Positions 9,648-19,452 are shown, counted from the stretch's first letter. The stretch: 64,000 nt of DNA from an uncultured Verrucomicrobiales bacterium (GCA_937934595.1 CALGZA010000037.1:1-64000); one strand, 5' to 3'. A program made the numbers and translations. The notes: generated from the sequence alone by a model not told the origin.

Positions 9648-10865
9648 TTATTTTTTTAGGCGGTAGTAGCCGTCTGGGTTGTATAGGAAGTATGCGTCTA
9701 GTGGGTTTAGTCTGGGGAGGTAGATGCATGGTTTACCGTCGTTTCCGGTTGTTTCTTTAAGTGTTCTGGTGTTTGGTGTTTTTTTGGATGCGTCTGGGTT
9801 AATGACTTCTGCTGTTTCTTTGATGCCGGAAACGATGTGGTTAATCCATTTGAGTTTTTTAGCATCTGATGCGAATTCGACCCAGTCACCGTCTGAGTTT
9901 TTGTTGTACATTTGTTTGATGAATTCTTCAGTGGTGATGCCCATTTTTTTGGCGATGGGTGTGGCGAGTTTTTTCCACCATTTTTTAGAGTCTTCGAGCG
10001 CTTCTTTTTGTTGTGTGAGGTTCATGGTTGTGAAGAAGTAGCTGGAGCTAATTTGGTGGTGTAGGATGAGTGCGTTTGGGTATGCGTATGATTCTTCTGC
10101 GAGGGTGGCGATGGTAGCTGCCATTGATGCGGCGAATGATTTGACTACGACGTGGACGGGAGCTTCTGAACCTTCCATGGCTTTAAGGATGCGGTAGCCT
10201 GCCATGACTGAGCCGCCTGGTGAGGAGTCGATTACGATGAAGATGGGGTGTTTTTTGTCTTTGTTGTTGTAGAAGTGAATTCTGTCGCAGATGTAGTTAG
10301 CTGTTTTGGATGTAACGGGGCCGTTGAATGCGATGCGTCTGTCTGATATGACGAGGGTGTTGTCATCTAGTAGTGGTTTTTCGAGGTAAACGGGTTTATT
10401 GTCGGAGTATTTTTCTCTTTGTGCGCTGATTTTGATGGCTTCGAGTTCTGCTTCTTGGATGGTTGTTTTACGGAGGAGTTTGGTTGTCTCGAGTGAGAGT
10501 TTGGATTCTGCGAGGGATGCTTGGCTTTTAGCTATTGCAGCTTCTAATTTTAGTTTTTGTTCGAGAGTTTGTGCTGCTTCGATTTCGGATTGGTGTTTGG
10601 CTTTTTGTTTGAGTTTTGTGATTTGTTGTTGTTCTGTGAGTAGTTCACGCTGGAGTTTTAGTCTGGCTATTTCGGCGCGAGCATCTGCAAGTTCTGCTTT
10701 GAGTTTTTCTGCTTTGAGAGAATTGTTTTTGGTGAGGGTTTCGAGTTCAGGGTTGCTGTTGTTTTTTTTATTTTCTGAGTTTTTTTGGTCTGTGGCAGCT
10801 GTCTGGGCTAATGCGGAGAATGATGTGGCGGCGATGGCAGCGGGGATTATGATTAATTTTTTCAT
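9648..10865 (-). CDS. Exported ClpP/SppA-like serine protease with N-terminal coiled coil
   Basis: 405 aa; signal peptide MKKLIIIPAAIAATSFSALAQ, long charged coiled coil, then ClpP-like core FIVIDSSPGGSVMAGYRILKAME, VKSFAASMAATIATLAE (Ser), ALILHHQISSS (His). Confidence 0.8.
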   Translation of the reverse strand: MKKLIIIPAAIAATSFSALAQTAATDQKNSENKKNNSNPELETLTKNNSLKAEKLKAELADARAEIARLKLQRELLTEQQQITKLKQKAKHQSEIEAAQTLEQKLKLEAAIAKSQASLAESKLSLETTKLLRKTTIQEAELEAIKISAQREKYSDNKPVYLEKPLLDDNTLVISDRRIAFNGPVTSKTANYICDRIHFYNNKDKKHPIFIVIDSSPGGSVMAGYRILKAMEGSEAPVHVVVKSFAASMAATIATLAEESYAYPNALILHHQISSSYFFTTMNLTQQKEALEDSKKWWKKLATPIAKKMGITTEEFIKQMYNKNSDGDWVEFASDAKKLKWINHIVSGIKETAEVINPDASKKTPNTRTLKETTGNDGKPCIYLPRLNPLDAYFLYNPDGYYRLKK

Positions 10866-11028
10866 AGGTGAGTATTATGATTTGATGATGTTTTATAGCA
10901 ACCACAAAATCTGGTGTTGGGGGCATGGATTGATGAGGTTAGTAGCTTTGACGAATGTTTGTATTGTTGCTTGCAATTTCTGAGGATGTAGGTGGAGTGT
11001 GTGTAGAAAACTTAAATTTTAATTTGAA

Positions 11029-13116
11029 ATGACAACACATCCATTTTTATCTGACGATTATCACATCCGCTGGTCTACTTTAACATCTGACTGCGTGGAG
11101 AATGACATAAGGGAGGGCATAGCACTGGCTGATGCGCGGCTGAACATTATTAGGGGGCTGACGAGCGATGATGTAACATTTGAGAATACGTTTTTGGCGC
11201 TGGAGTCTGCCTCTGAGGAGTTAAGTAGAGGCTGGGGTAGGCTGAATCATTTGGATTCTGTGTCTGAGGTAGAGGGTTTAAGGGATGCGCTTAATGTGGT
11301 TTTACCTGAGGTTTCTGCATTTTATTCATCTATTTCGCTGGATGCTGAGATCTGGGCATCTTTGCGGGCTTTTAGGGATAGTGAAGCAGCGAGTGGTTTG
11401 AGCGATTTGGAGAAGAGGTTTGTTGCTGAGACGTGTGAGGACTTTGTGGCTTCTGGGGCAGATTTAGATGATGAAAAGAAGGCTCGCGTGGCTGAGATAG
11501 ATGCTGAGTTGTCAGCGATAACTCAGAAGTTTTCTGAGAATGTGGTTGATTCCACGGATGATTGGGAGTTGGTAGTGACTGATTCAACTCGTTTATCTGG
11601 TTTACCTGATATGGTGAAGGAGGGGGCAAGGTTGAACGCGCTGGAGAAGGGGTTTGGTAGTGATGAGGATCCGAAGTGGAGGTTTACTTTGCAGTATCCT
11701 TCTATGGGTCCTGTTATGCAGTTTGCGGATGATGCTAGCTTGAGGAAAGAGATATGGGAGGGTATGTCTCAGATAGGAAATAAGGGTGAGTGGGCAAATC
11801 AGGATTTGATTTGGCAGATTCTGGATTTACGTCAGGAGAAGGCGGAGTTACTGGGTAAGGAGAATTTCCCGGATATGATTTTAGAAAACCGGATGGCTAA
11901 GAGTGGTCAGTCAGCAGTGGACTTTACAGAGAAGCTGCATGCTCTTGTGGAGCCGCATTTTCAGAGGGATCAGGATGAGTTGAAGCGATATGTGGCTACA
12001 AAGACTGGTTCTGAGGTTCGATTATTAGAGCCATGGGAGACGAGTTACTGGGTAGAGAAGCGTAGGAAGGATGAGTATGATTTTGATGGTGAGTTGTTGA
12101 GGCCGTATTTCTCTGTGGATCAGGTAATGGCTGGTATGTTTGATATTAGTTCGAAGATTTTTGGGATACGTATTGAGCAGCGTGAGACAGTATATGGGGA
12201 AGATAAGGAGGGTGCGGTTCAGGTTTGGCATGAGGATTGTTTGTATTATGATGTGTTTGATAGTGAGAGTGATGAATTGTTAGGTTCTTTCTATGCAGAT
12301 TGGCATCCGAGACCTGGTAAGCGAGGGGGAGCTTGGATGAATACTCTGAAGACTGGGCTTCCGCCGATAGATGGTAATGGCAGGGATCCACACATTGCGT
12401 TGATGGTGGGGAATATGACGAAGCCGGTGGGTGATGAGCCAGCGTTGTTAGATCATCGTGAGGTTGAGACTGTTTTTCATGAGTTTGGTCATTTGTTGCA
12501 TCATCTTTTAGGTGATGTGGAGATCAAGTCATTGTCTAGTATGAATGTTCCGTGGGACTTTGTGGAGTTACCTTCACAGATTATGGAGAATTTTTGTTGG
12601 GATCGTGAGTCACTTGATTTGTTTGCTAAGCATTATGAGAGTGGGGAGCTTATCCCTGATGCGTTGTTTGATAAGATGGTAGCAGCTAGGAATTATATGA
12701 GTGGGAGTGCTTATATGTCTCAGTTGGCGATGGGTAAGTTGGATTTAGAGATTCATCTGAATGGTGCACGCTATAAGGGTATGGATCTGCAGGAGATGGA
12801 GCGTGTGATACTGGAGCGTTACAAGACGGAATTGGCTACTGAATCACCGAGTGTTTTGTTGAAGTTTAATCATTTGTTTAGTGGAGCTGTGGCTTATGCA
12901 TCTGGATATTATTCTTATAAGTGGGCGGAGGTGTTAGATGCGGATGCATTCACGCGATTCCAGGAAGAGGGTGTTCTTAATCCTGAGACTGGGAAGTCGT
13001 TTAGGGATGAGATTTTACGTGCTGGTAATTCTAGACCTGCTGATGAGTCTTACCGAGCGTTTATGGGTAGGGATCCTGAGTTAGGTCCTTTGCTGGCTAG
13101 GGCTGGGTTAAATTAG
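11029..13116 (+). CDS. M3 family metallopeptidase (oligopeptidase A-like)
   Basis: 695 aa; HEFGH zinc motif in VETVFHEFGHLLHHLLG plus typical M3 C-terminus. Confidence 0.92.
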   Translation: MTTHPFLSDDYHIRWSTLTSDCVENDIREGIALADARLNIIRGLTSDDVTFENTFLALESASEELSRGWGRLNHLDSVSEVEGLRDALNVVLPEVSAFYSSISLDAEIWASLRAFRDSEAASGLSDLEKRFVAETCEDFVASGADLDDEKKARVAEIDAELSAITQKFSENVVDSTDDWELVVTDSTRLSGLPDMVKEGARLNALEKGFGSDEDPKWRFTLQYPSMGPVMQFADDASLRKEIWEGMSQIGNKGEWANQDLIWQILDLRQEKAELLGKENFPDMILENRMAKSGQSAVDFTEKLHALVEPHFQRDQDELKRYVATKTGSEVRLLEPWETSYWVEKRRKDEYDFDGELLRPYFSVDQVMAGMFDISSKIFGIRIEQRETVYGEDKEGAVQVWHEDCLYYDVFDSESDELLGSFYADWHPRPGKRGGAWMNTLKTGLPPIDGNGRDPHIALMVGNMTKPVGDEPALLDHREVETVFHEFGHLLHHLLGDVEIKSLSSMNVPWDFVELPSQIMENFCWDRESLDLFAKHYESGELIPDALFDKMVAARNYMSGSAYMSQLAMGKLDLEIHLNGARYKGMDLQEMERVILERYKTELATESPSVLLKFNHLFSGAVAYASGYYSYKWAEVLDADAFTRFQEEGVLNPETGKSFRDEILRAGNSRPADESYRAFMGRDPELGPLLARAGLN

Positions 13117-13148
13117 AGATTTTTTTTGAATCTATTTAATTGTGTATA

Positions 13149-13180
13149 AAGGCTCATCGTTATAGGTGAGTCTTTTTTTT
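13149..13180 (+). terminator. Rho-independent terminator after M3 peptidase gene
   Basis: aaggctca...tgagtctt hairpin (one G-U pair) followed by a T run. Confidence 0.6.
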
Positions 13181-13216
13181 GATTTTTTGTAAGTTGTTGC
13201 TAGTGTATGCGTATCG

Positions 13217-14044
13217 TTGTATATGCTTTTAAGTCATCGTCATCCTTTGCTTTATAAATTTGCTGTGTTCTGTCATAGGATGCGGCGGCGGTTACTTTGG
13301 TTTATGGATAGGCGAGAGTTTGCTTCTGAGATTAATTTAGATCCAGAGGCTAGGCTGACTTTTAACGTAAAGCGGCATTCGTCTAGGCTTTTGAAGAAGC
13401 TGGGTGATACAGAGATGTGGTTGCAGCATAATAAGGTTGAAAATTTGAAGTTATGCTTGCCTTATATGAATGGGCTTTTGATTCGGCCTGGTGAGACTTT
13501 TTCTTTTTGTAATCTGATAGGGCAGCCAACGGCAAAGAGGGGTTTTAAGGTGGGGATGGAGCTAACGATGGGAAAGGCACGGCCGGGGGTGGGTGGAGGC
13601 ATTTGTCAGCTGGCTAATATGCTTCATTGGTTAGTTATTCATAGTCCTTTAACTGTAACGGAGAGGAGTACTCATAGTTTTGATCCTTTTCCGGATCAGA
13701 AGCGTAGTATTCCTTTTGGAACAGGGTGCGCTATTTTTTATAATTATGTAGATTTTTGTTTTGTGAATGAGACGGATTATACGTTTCAGTTATTTTTGAC
13801 TATTGATGATAATGATCTTAAGGGTCATTTAGTCTCTGATGAGATGATAGCTCACAATTACAAGGTGTTTGAGCAGAATCATTATTTTGTTAGAGAGGGG
13901 GATACTGTTTACCGACATAATGAGATATGGAGGAAGGTTCTAACAAGGGTGGTGGGTAAGCATTTATATGATGAACATATAAAGACGAACCACGTGAGGG
14001 TTCTGTATGAGCCTGATGAGGATCTGATACGAGAGGGTGATTAG
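13217..14044 (+). CDS. VanW family protein
   Basis: 275 aa; NGLLIRPGETFSFCNLIGQPTAKRGFKVG...GVGGGICQLANMLHWLVIHSPLTVTERSTHSFD. Confidence 0.85.
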   Translation: MYMLLSHRHPLLYKFAVFCHRMRRRLLWFMDRREFASEINLDPEARLTFNVKRHSSRLLKKLGDTEMWLQHNKVENLKLCLPYMNGLLIRPGETFSFCNLIGQPTAKRGFKVGMELTMGKARPGVGGGICQLANMLHWLVIHSPLTVTERSTHSFDPFPDQKRSIPFGTGCAIFYNYVDFCFVNETDYTFQLFLTIDDNDLKGHLVSDEMIAHNYKVFEQNHYFVREGDTVYRHNEIWRKVLTRVVGKHLYDEHIKTNHVRVLYEPDEDLIREGD

Positions 14045-14568
14045 TTAGTTTGCGTTTCTAATTTGGTTGCTTTTTTTGTAAGGAGGAAACCTGCAATCAT
14101 GGATAATAGGACGCTGAAAGCAAATACGTATAGCCCCCAGTCACCGTGAATTTGTGATCCACCAGGGAGGCCTTTTATGGTGACTATGAGGACGGAGATG
14201 ACGAAGACGTCTATCATTGAGAATTTACCTAATTTTTCGACTAAGTTTAGTGTTTTTCCTGGGCATTTGGATTCGCATAGATTTAGCGAGGCGATCCAGA
14301 GTGCGAGTATTTTGAATACAGGGAAGATGATTGAGAATGCGAAGATGAGCGATGCTATTCCTTTGGAGTCTGTATTCCACATGTGTGTTATGCCTTGTAG
14401 GATGGAGAAGCTGGAGGTTTTAAATTCTTCTGGGAAGAGGATGTTCATGATTTCTGTGTAGTCACCGTTGTTTATATTGAGCCTAGGCTCAGTTTGCATG
14501 GTGGGGGCTAGGATGCCTATGCCTAGGGTAATGCATGATAGGATGAGGAGTGTGAAGATGGTTTTCAT
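14041..14568 (-). CDS. PqiA-domain (paraquat-inducible protein A-like) membrane protein
   Basis: 175 aa; FPVFKILALWIA and GKFSMIDVFVISVLIVTIKG motif of single-domain PqiA; four hydrophobic segments. Confidence 0.75.
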   Translation of the reverse strand: MKTIFTLLILSCITLGIGILAPTMQTEPRLNINNGDYTEIMNILFPEEFKTSSFSILQGITHMWNTDSKGIASLIFAFSIIFPVFKILALWIASLNLCESKCPGKTLNLVEKLGKFSMIDVFVISVLIVTIKGLPGGSQIHGDWGLYVFAFSVLLSMIAGFLLTKKATKLETQTN

Positions 14569-14595
14569 GGTGTTACTTGGTGTGGAGAGAATGGT

Positions 14596-15261
14596 TTATT
14601 TTTCGTTATTCATCTCACGGAGGAGTGGGAGGAGGAAGTCTTTGACGCTGCCTTCACGTTTGATGACTTTGATTTCGATTGTTTTCCAGCCGTTGTTTTC
14701 GGTTCTTTTGTTGTTTGTCATGATGTTGGTTCCCTCATTGAGCTCTGAGAGTGAGAGTGGTATTTTGCCTACTATGTCTGTGGGTGTTAGGGTATCATGA
14801 TCATACATCATGATGGTTATGTCTGAGTTGCCTTTGACTCTTGCTGCGTTGACGATTTGTTCGAAGTCGACGTTGATGTTGATATCTCCTTTGATTACAG
14901 TGGAGAGGTCTTTGAGAGCGACGGGGAGAGTGATTCCTCTCCAATTACCGATGAATGTGTTGTCTCTTTTTGGTGATTCGAAGACGGTTTTTCCTTGGTA
15001 GTTTATTTTGTAGAATAGGTCTGGGGCATCGTCGTCATCATCCCAGTCATCTTCATCATTGTCGTCATCTAAGGCTTTGTTGAAGACTTCTATTTCTGAG
15101 ACGAAGATGTAGTAGGTGGCGTCTTTGTCTAAGTTATTTTTGTCTGTTTCAGTGAGCTGTTCTGATGTTGTTTCTTTCGGTTGAGGTAGGAGTAGCGAGG
15201 TTGCTCCTGCTCCGCAAAGAATGAGGCCGATAGGGACACTTAGGGACAGTATTTTTTTCAT
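14596..15261 (-). CDS. Exported protein with acidic Asp-rich loop and possible C2-like domain
   Basis: 221 aa; signal peptide, ALDDDNDEDDWDDDDDAPD, and ITIMMYDHDTLTPTDIVGKIPLSLSELNEG resembling C2-domain Asp loops. Confidence 0.5.
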   Translation of the reverse strand: MKKILSLSVPIGLILCGAGATSLLLPQPKETTSEQLTETDKNNLDKDATYYIFVSEIEVFNKALDDDNDEDDWDDDDDAPDLFYKINYQGKTVFESPKRDNTFIGNWRGITLPVALKDLSTVIKGDININVDFEQIVNAARVKGNSDITIMMYDHDTLTPTDIVGKIPLSLSELNEGTNIMTNNKRTENNGWKTIEIKVIKREGSVKDFLLPLLREMNNEK

Positions 15262-15370
15262 ATTAAGAAGTTAAGTGCTGTGTATTGTGGATCAAGGAAT
15301 ATTTAAGTTAGCTTAGATTCCTTGGAGTTTAATTTTTGGTGTTTCTGCAGATATGATGAGAGCTATTGAT

Positions 15371-15801
15371 TCAGTTAGGTGCAGGCGAGATGGCATATAA
15401 GTATACTTTGTCATAGATGTCACGTCCTGGGAGTGCTACGAGTGAGCCGTCATGGTGGCGCGCCATGTTGATCCATGCTTTGCTGTAGTCCATCATTTGG
15501 CGGAGTGTTTCTTGATCACCGCATGCGTATGCGGCAAGGAGTAGCTAGCAGACTGATGGTATACTGTCTGCGTGAGCGTCGTTAAGATATTTTTTTGAGT
15601 GTTTGAGTCCATTTGATTCTATTTGGATATAGTCTGTGTTGGTCCTAAGTTAATGAGTTAGCCTGGGACGTGTTGGTCTGGGCCTTTTTGGGATGGGGTT
15701 TCCCAGCGGTTACGGTTATTTAGTTCTATTCCGAATAGGTTGGTGCAATATGAAGTAATGATGAGGAAGAGAACGTTTCGATAGATGTTTTTGGGCGTCA
15801 T
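15371..15801 (-). pseudogene. Degraded protein-coding gene (family not assigned)
   Basis: Reverse strand: MTPKNIYRNVLFLIITSYCTNLFGIELNNRNRWETPSQKGPDQHVPG* then, in another frame, TNTDYIQIESNGLKHSKKYLNDAHADSIPSVC*LLLAAYACGDQETLRQMMDYSKAWINMARHHDGSLVALPGRDIYDKVYLYAISPAPN*. Protein-like segments broken by TAA/TAG and a frameshift. Confidence 0.65.
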
Positions 15802-15892
15802 CGTGTGATAGTTGATATTGGTGTGATGGGAGTTCTTTATGATTCTATTCTCAAGCCGAAAGGTTTTTAGTGAACTAGTGTGTGTTTAGAAA

Positions 15893-16170
15893 AGTTAGTG
15901 CTTTCTTACAGAGGCGAAGCGTAGCAGGTTAAGCGTTCTTGGACAGAGTGATCTAGGTTCTGAGGTTTTTGATGCTAGTGTTATGAAGAAGTATCTTGGT
16001 GATTATGATATGGCGTTGTGAGGCCAAATGAGCCGTGTTGACGGCTAGGATAGAGAGTTCGCCCCCAGTTTCTATTACTCTAGGGTCTATTGATAGGTGG
16101 GATCTTTATCTTATAGATTAGGATCATTATTATCTTGTGCTAAAAAAACAGCACTATTTGAAAGGTTGAA
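15893..16170 (+). pseudogene. Possible second gene relic
   Basis: Plus-strand fragments CFLTEAKRSRLSVLGQSDLGSEVFDASVMKKYLGDYDMAL* and RWDLYLID*DHYYLVLKKQHYLKG* with no intact ORF; no confident family. Confidence 0.3.
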
Positions 16171-16211
16171 GCGTTGTTAGCGTATAAGGGGGACAGAGAA
16201 ATTATAAGTTT

Positions 16212-17975
16212 ATGGAAACTCATACCTTTAGGCAGTCGTTCGTATTTAGTATTAAAGTAAAGTTACTTCAGGTTGCGAGGCTGATGGGAGACTTTTTTAG
16301 GAAGGACTTGAGGAAGTTTTCCTGTAGTGAAGAGGGTGATGTGGATTTAAAGATGGGTTTAGTGGCGGAGCATACGAGTATGCTGTGGGCAGATGGGGTA
16401 ACTTCTGAGAGGGAGTTGACTGCTGGAAAGGTTCAGAATTTACGCGTTGCTTGTAGTGCTCTGAACGGGTTGATTATTCCAGCGGGTGAGGTTTTTAGTT
16501 TTTGGAAGAATGTGGGTAGGGCGACTAGGAGTAAGGGGTATGTGGTGGGAAGGGAGCTGAGGGAGGGGTGTATTATTCCTAATGTGGGCGGTGGTTTATG
16601 CCAGTTATCAAATGCTCTTTATGATGTTGCGCTTAAGACTGGCTTGGAGGTGTTAGAGCGTCATGCTCATTCTAAAGTGATGATAGGTTCTTTGGCTGTT
16701 GTGAATCGCGATGCGACGGTTTTTTGGAATTATGTAGACTTAAGATTTAGGTCTGCGACGGCAGTACGGTTAGAGACTAAATTGAGTAAGGATAAGCTTA
16801 TTGTGAGGTTGTTTTCTGATGTGGGAGAAGCTGTCGAGGATGATGGTTTCGTTGATATTGAGCGGGAGGTTGAGGATCTTGGGAATTGTTATAGCTGTAA
16901 TATAGAAAGCTGTTTTAGGAGTCAGCCTCAGGCGTCAGAAGCGAAGCGTTTTGGGGTGACTGCTGCGTTAGTGGATGCCTATACACCTGAGTTTGATAGG
17001 TATTTAAGTGATCGGTTAGGTGAGGATGATTATTTCATGTCTCCTATAGATGGGGGGATGTTTAGGGCTGGTTCTTACAAGTGGGATTTGACGAATAAGA
17101 AGAACGTGGTTCACAGTACGTTAGTGGCTTTTCAGCGTGCTTATAAGCTGAGAAAGATACCTAAGCAGGGGAGGGCGTTGCAGGGTGCTTTACTGAGGTT
17201 TGATAGGATGCTGGCGGAGAGTTATGCGAAGAAGTTAGATTATTCTGTTAGTCATTTGATTGTGTCACAGAATTTGTTGCCTCATCTGTGGGCGAGTGGT
17301 TGCATGGGTGGTAGGACCTTTGATGTCTTAGCGAATAGGTTGCCTTTATCTGAGCTTCAATCAGCCTTGGATGTGGGAGCTAGGGTGCATCCGGAGAGTT
17401 TGACCTTGGGGGATTTTCGAGTTGATGATGCGTTGCTTGAATCAGAGAGGGAGGCTTTGGCGCATGCGAATGGAGTTATTACTCCGCACTGTTTGGTAGG
17501 TGATTTATTTGAGGGGCGTGTGGAATGCTTGGATTGGGATTTTCCTTGTAGGACGGCGTCTGATGAGAGGAAGCGTGATTTAGCATCAGGGGGGCGATTA
17601 CGAGTTTTCTTTCCAGCTTCTGCCTTGGGTAGGAAGGGTGTTTATGAGCTTGTTGATGGGTTGAACTCACTTGGTAGACCTGTAGATCTATTTTTGTTAG
17701 GTAGTGCTAATGAGGGTGATGCTTGTCCTCTGGGAAGCTTAGGTTCATTGGTGACTTGGGGGGATGGCGGGGTGGATAGAATAGTTGATGCGGATGTTGT
17801 TGTTTTGCCAGCTTATGTTGAGCATTCTCCACGTGTGTTGTTGGATTCTATAGTTATGGGAGTTCCGGTTATAGCTACGAAAGCTTGTGGGTTAGGCAGT
17901 ATGGATGGGGTGATTGAGTTGGAGGCTCCTGGAGATTTTGGGAGGGTATTCTCTGATTTTGTTAGAAGTCTATGA
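16212..17975 (+). CDS. VanW domain fused to C-terminal glycosyltransferase-like region
   Basis: 587 aa; VanW core (NGLIIPAGEVFSFWKNVGRATRSKGYVVGRELREGCIIPNVGGGLCQLSNALYD) and C-terminal LRVFFPASALGRKGVYELVDGL...ADVVVLPAYVEHSPRVLLDSIVMGVPVIATKACGL typical of GT4-like folds. Confidence 0.75.
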   Translation: METHTFRQSFVFSIKVKLLQVARLMGDFFRKDLRKFSCSEEGDVDLKMGLVAEHTSMLWADGVTSERELTAGKVQNLRVACSALNGLIIPAGEVFSFWKNVGRATRSKGYVVGRELREGCIIPNVGGGLCQLSNALYDVALKTGLEVLERHAHSKVMIGSLAVVNRDATVFWNYVDLRFRSATAVRLETKLSKDKLIVRLFSDVGEAVEDDGFVDIEREVEDLGNCYSCNIESCFRSQPQASEAKRFGVTAALVDAYTPEFDRYLSDRLGEDDYFMSPIDGGMFRAGSYKWDLTNKKNVVHSTLVAFQRAYKLRKIPKQGRALQGALLRFDRMLAESYAKKLDYSVSHLIVSQNLLPHLWASGCMGGRTFDVLANRLPLSELQSALDVGARVHPESLTLGDFRVDDALLESEREALAHANGVITPHCLVGDLFEGRVECLDWDFPCRTASDERKRDLASGGRLRVFFPASALGRKGVYELVDGLNSLGRPVDLFLLGSANEGDACPLGSLGSLVTWGDGGVDRIVDADVVVLPAYVEHSPRVLLDSIVMGVPVIATKACGLGSMDGVIELEAPGDFGRVFSDFVRSL

Positions 17976-19452
17976 CGAATCCACCTCTGGAAGTGACTGA
18001 GCGAGCGATGTCAATGTGAACCCACCGGAGTTCATATCTGATTCCCCATGAGTCACTGACTGCGACTTCGTTGGTTTTTTCATTGTATCCGATGATCATG
18101 CAGATGTGGTGGTTTGTTTCATTGTTTTTGAGTTGGGTGATGACTTTTTCAGCTTCTTCGCTGATGGATTTAGCCCAGTCTGAGAAGTCTGTAATATTTT
18201 GTCTGTCTCTGGTTCTGCGGTTGGCGATTTGGTTGTATTCGCTGAGGCTGCGCATTTGCCAGAGTAGAGGGACACCTTTGTTGATGTATTTTTTGAGTGT
18301 TTTGAAGTTGAGTTCTTTTTTGAGGTCGATGTCTCTGATTTTTCGGGCTTTACTTCTTACTATTCTTTTACAGCTGTTCATGAGAGCGGTGGTGTTAGTT
18401 CCGCCGCCTGGAGCTGTGGCTGCGACGGCAAGGAGGTACATGTCAGCAGGTACTGACATGTAGCGCATGGCGCGTTCGGCCGTGGCGGGAGCGCAGTATC
18501 CTTTGGGGCCTTGGTTGACCATTGGGATGTTAGTGATGAGGACGTCGCCATTTTCTTTACGTTTGACGTTTTTTGTGAGTGTGGCTTTTAGGATGGAGTC
18601 TTTGACGAGGGTTACTTTACCTGCTGCGTCAGCTACTTTGATGGGGACGATGAGGAGGCTGACATATTCTTCATCACGCTCTGATAAGATGAATGAGTGG
18701 CCTTTGAGGTCCCATCTGAGGACTTTACGTTTGTCTGCTTTTTCACCGTAGTATTGTTTTTTTGGTGGTCCGAGCTCGTCGCTTAGTGATTTGGTTAGGG
18801 TTTTGGCATCGAGTTTGATGGCTTCATCGAGTGATGTGGGAGGTTTTTTGTCTGGGTTGATTTTTTTGAAGTGGTCTTCGCCCATGCCGAAGTTACTGGC
18901 GAAGTCCCCTTTGTTAGCGAATACGAGTGAGAAGAGAGCGGCTGAGCCGTCAGGAGAAGCGTATAGAGTGGCGCAGTAGGGGTGAGCGCCTAGGAATTTG
19001 TAGTTGTCTTGTGTGTAGAATCTGAAGCTCAATGTTTTGCTGGCTCTGGACTCGATAGGCCAGCGTAGGCGGCGAGCTGTATCTGAGGCGGGCTGCTCCC
19101 AGAGGGGGCCGGCTAGGTTAAAGAGGGGCTGGCCGATGAAGGAGTTGATTTTAGAAAGGTCGTCAAGCTTGCTTCTGAGGAATGATCTGGCGTTTGAAAT
19201 GCTTTGTGGTGTTAGGAGGTCAGTTGGGATGGTGTAGATGTCACCTGTATCTAGTTTGATTTTGATTTCTTCATTTTTGAGAGCTAGGACTTCGACTTTG
19301 AGGCTATTACCTAGGGCTTCGTGTGTGATGTCGATGAGTTTTGCGTTTAGTGAGTAGTTCCCGACGAGGATTACGACAAGGGTTATAGCAGCTTTTTTTA
19401 GCTTTGTAATTAGGTTAGGTAAGAGATTTTTATTGATAATTTGTTCGCTCAT
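17962..19452 (-). CDS. C39-like cysteine peptidase-domain exported protein
   Basis: 496 aa; VNQGPKGYCAPATAERAMRYM (Cys), HHICMIIGYNEKTNEVAVSDSWG (His), N-terminal hydrophobic segment. Confidence 0.7.
   Translation of the reverse strand: MSEQIINKNLLPNLITKLKKAAITLVVILVGNYSLNAKLIDITHEALGNSLKVEVLALKNEEIKIKLDTGDIYTIPTDLLTPQSISNARSFLRSKLDDLSKINSFIGQPLFNLAGPLWEQPASDTARRLRWPIESRASKTLSFRFYTQDNYKFLGAHPYCATLYASPDGSAALFSLVFANKGDFASNFGMGEDHFKKINPDKKPPTSLDEAIKLDAKTLTKSLSDELGPPKKQYYGEKADKRKVLRWDLKGHSFILSERDEEYVSLLIVPIKVADAAGKVTLVKDSILKATLTKNVKRKENGDVLITNIPMVNQGPKGYCAPATAERAMRYMSVPADMYLLAVAATAPGGGTNTTALMNSCKRIVRSKARKIRDIDLKKELNFKTLKKYINKGVPLLWQMRSLSEYNQIANRRTRDRQNITDFSDWAKSISEEAEKVITQLKNNETNHHICMIIGYNEKTNEVAVSDSWGIRYELRWVHIDIARSVTSRGGFVIDF

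Noticed and set aside
10399-10983. 194-aa plus-strand ORF, Ser/Ala-rich
   Set aside because: Antisense to the coiled-coil part of the exported ClpP-like protease; composition typical of shadow ORFs.
15371-15801. Stop-codon recoding as an explanation for the interrupted minus-strand reading frame
   Set aside because: Stops are TAA/TAG and the protein-like pieces are in different frames, so decay is simpler than recoding.
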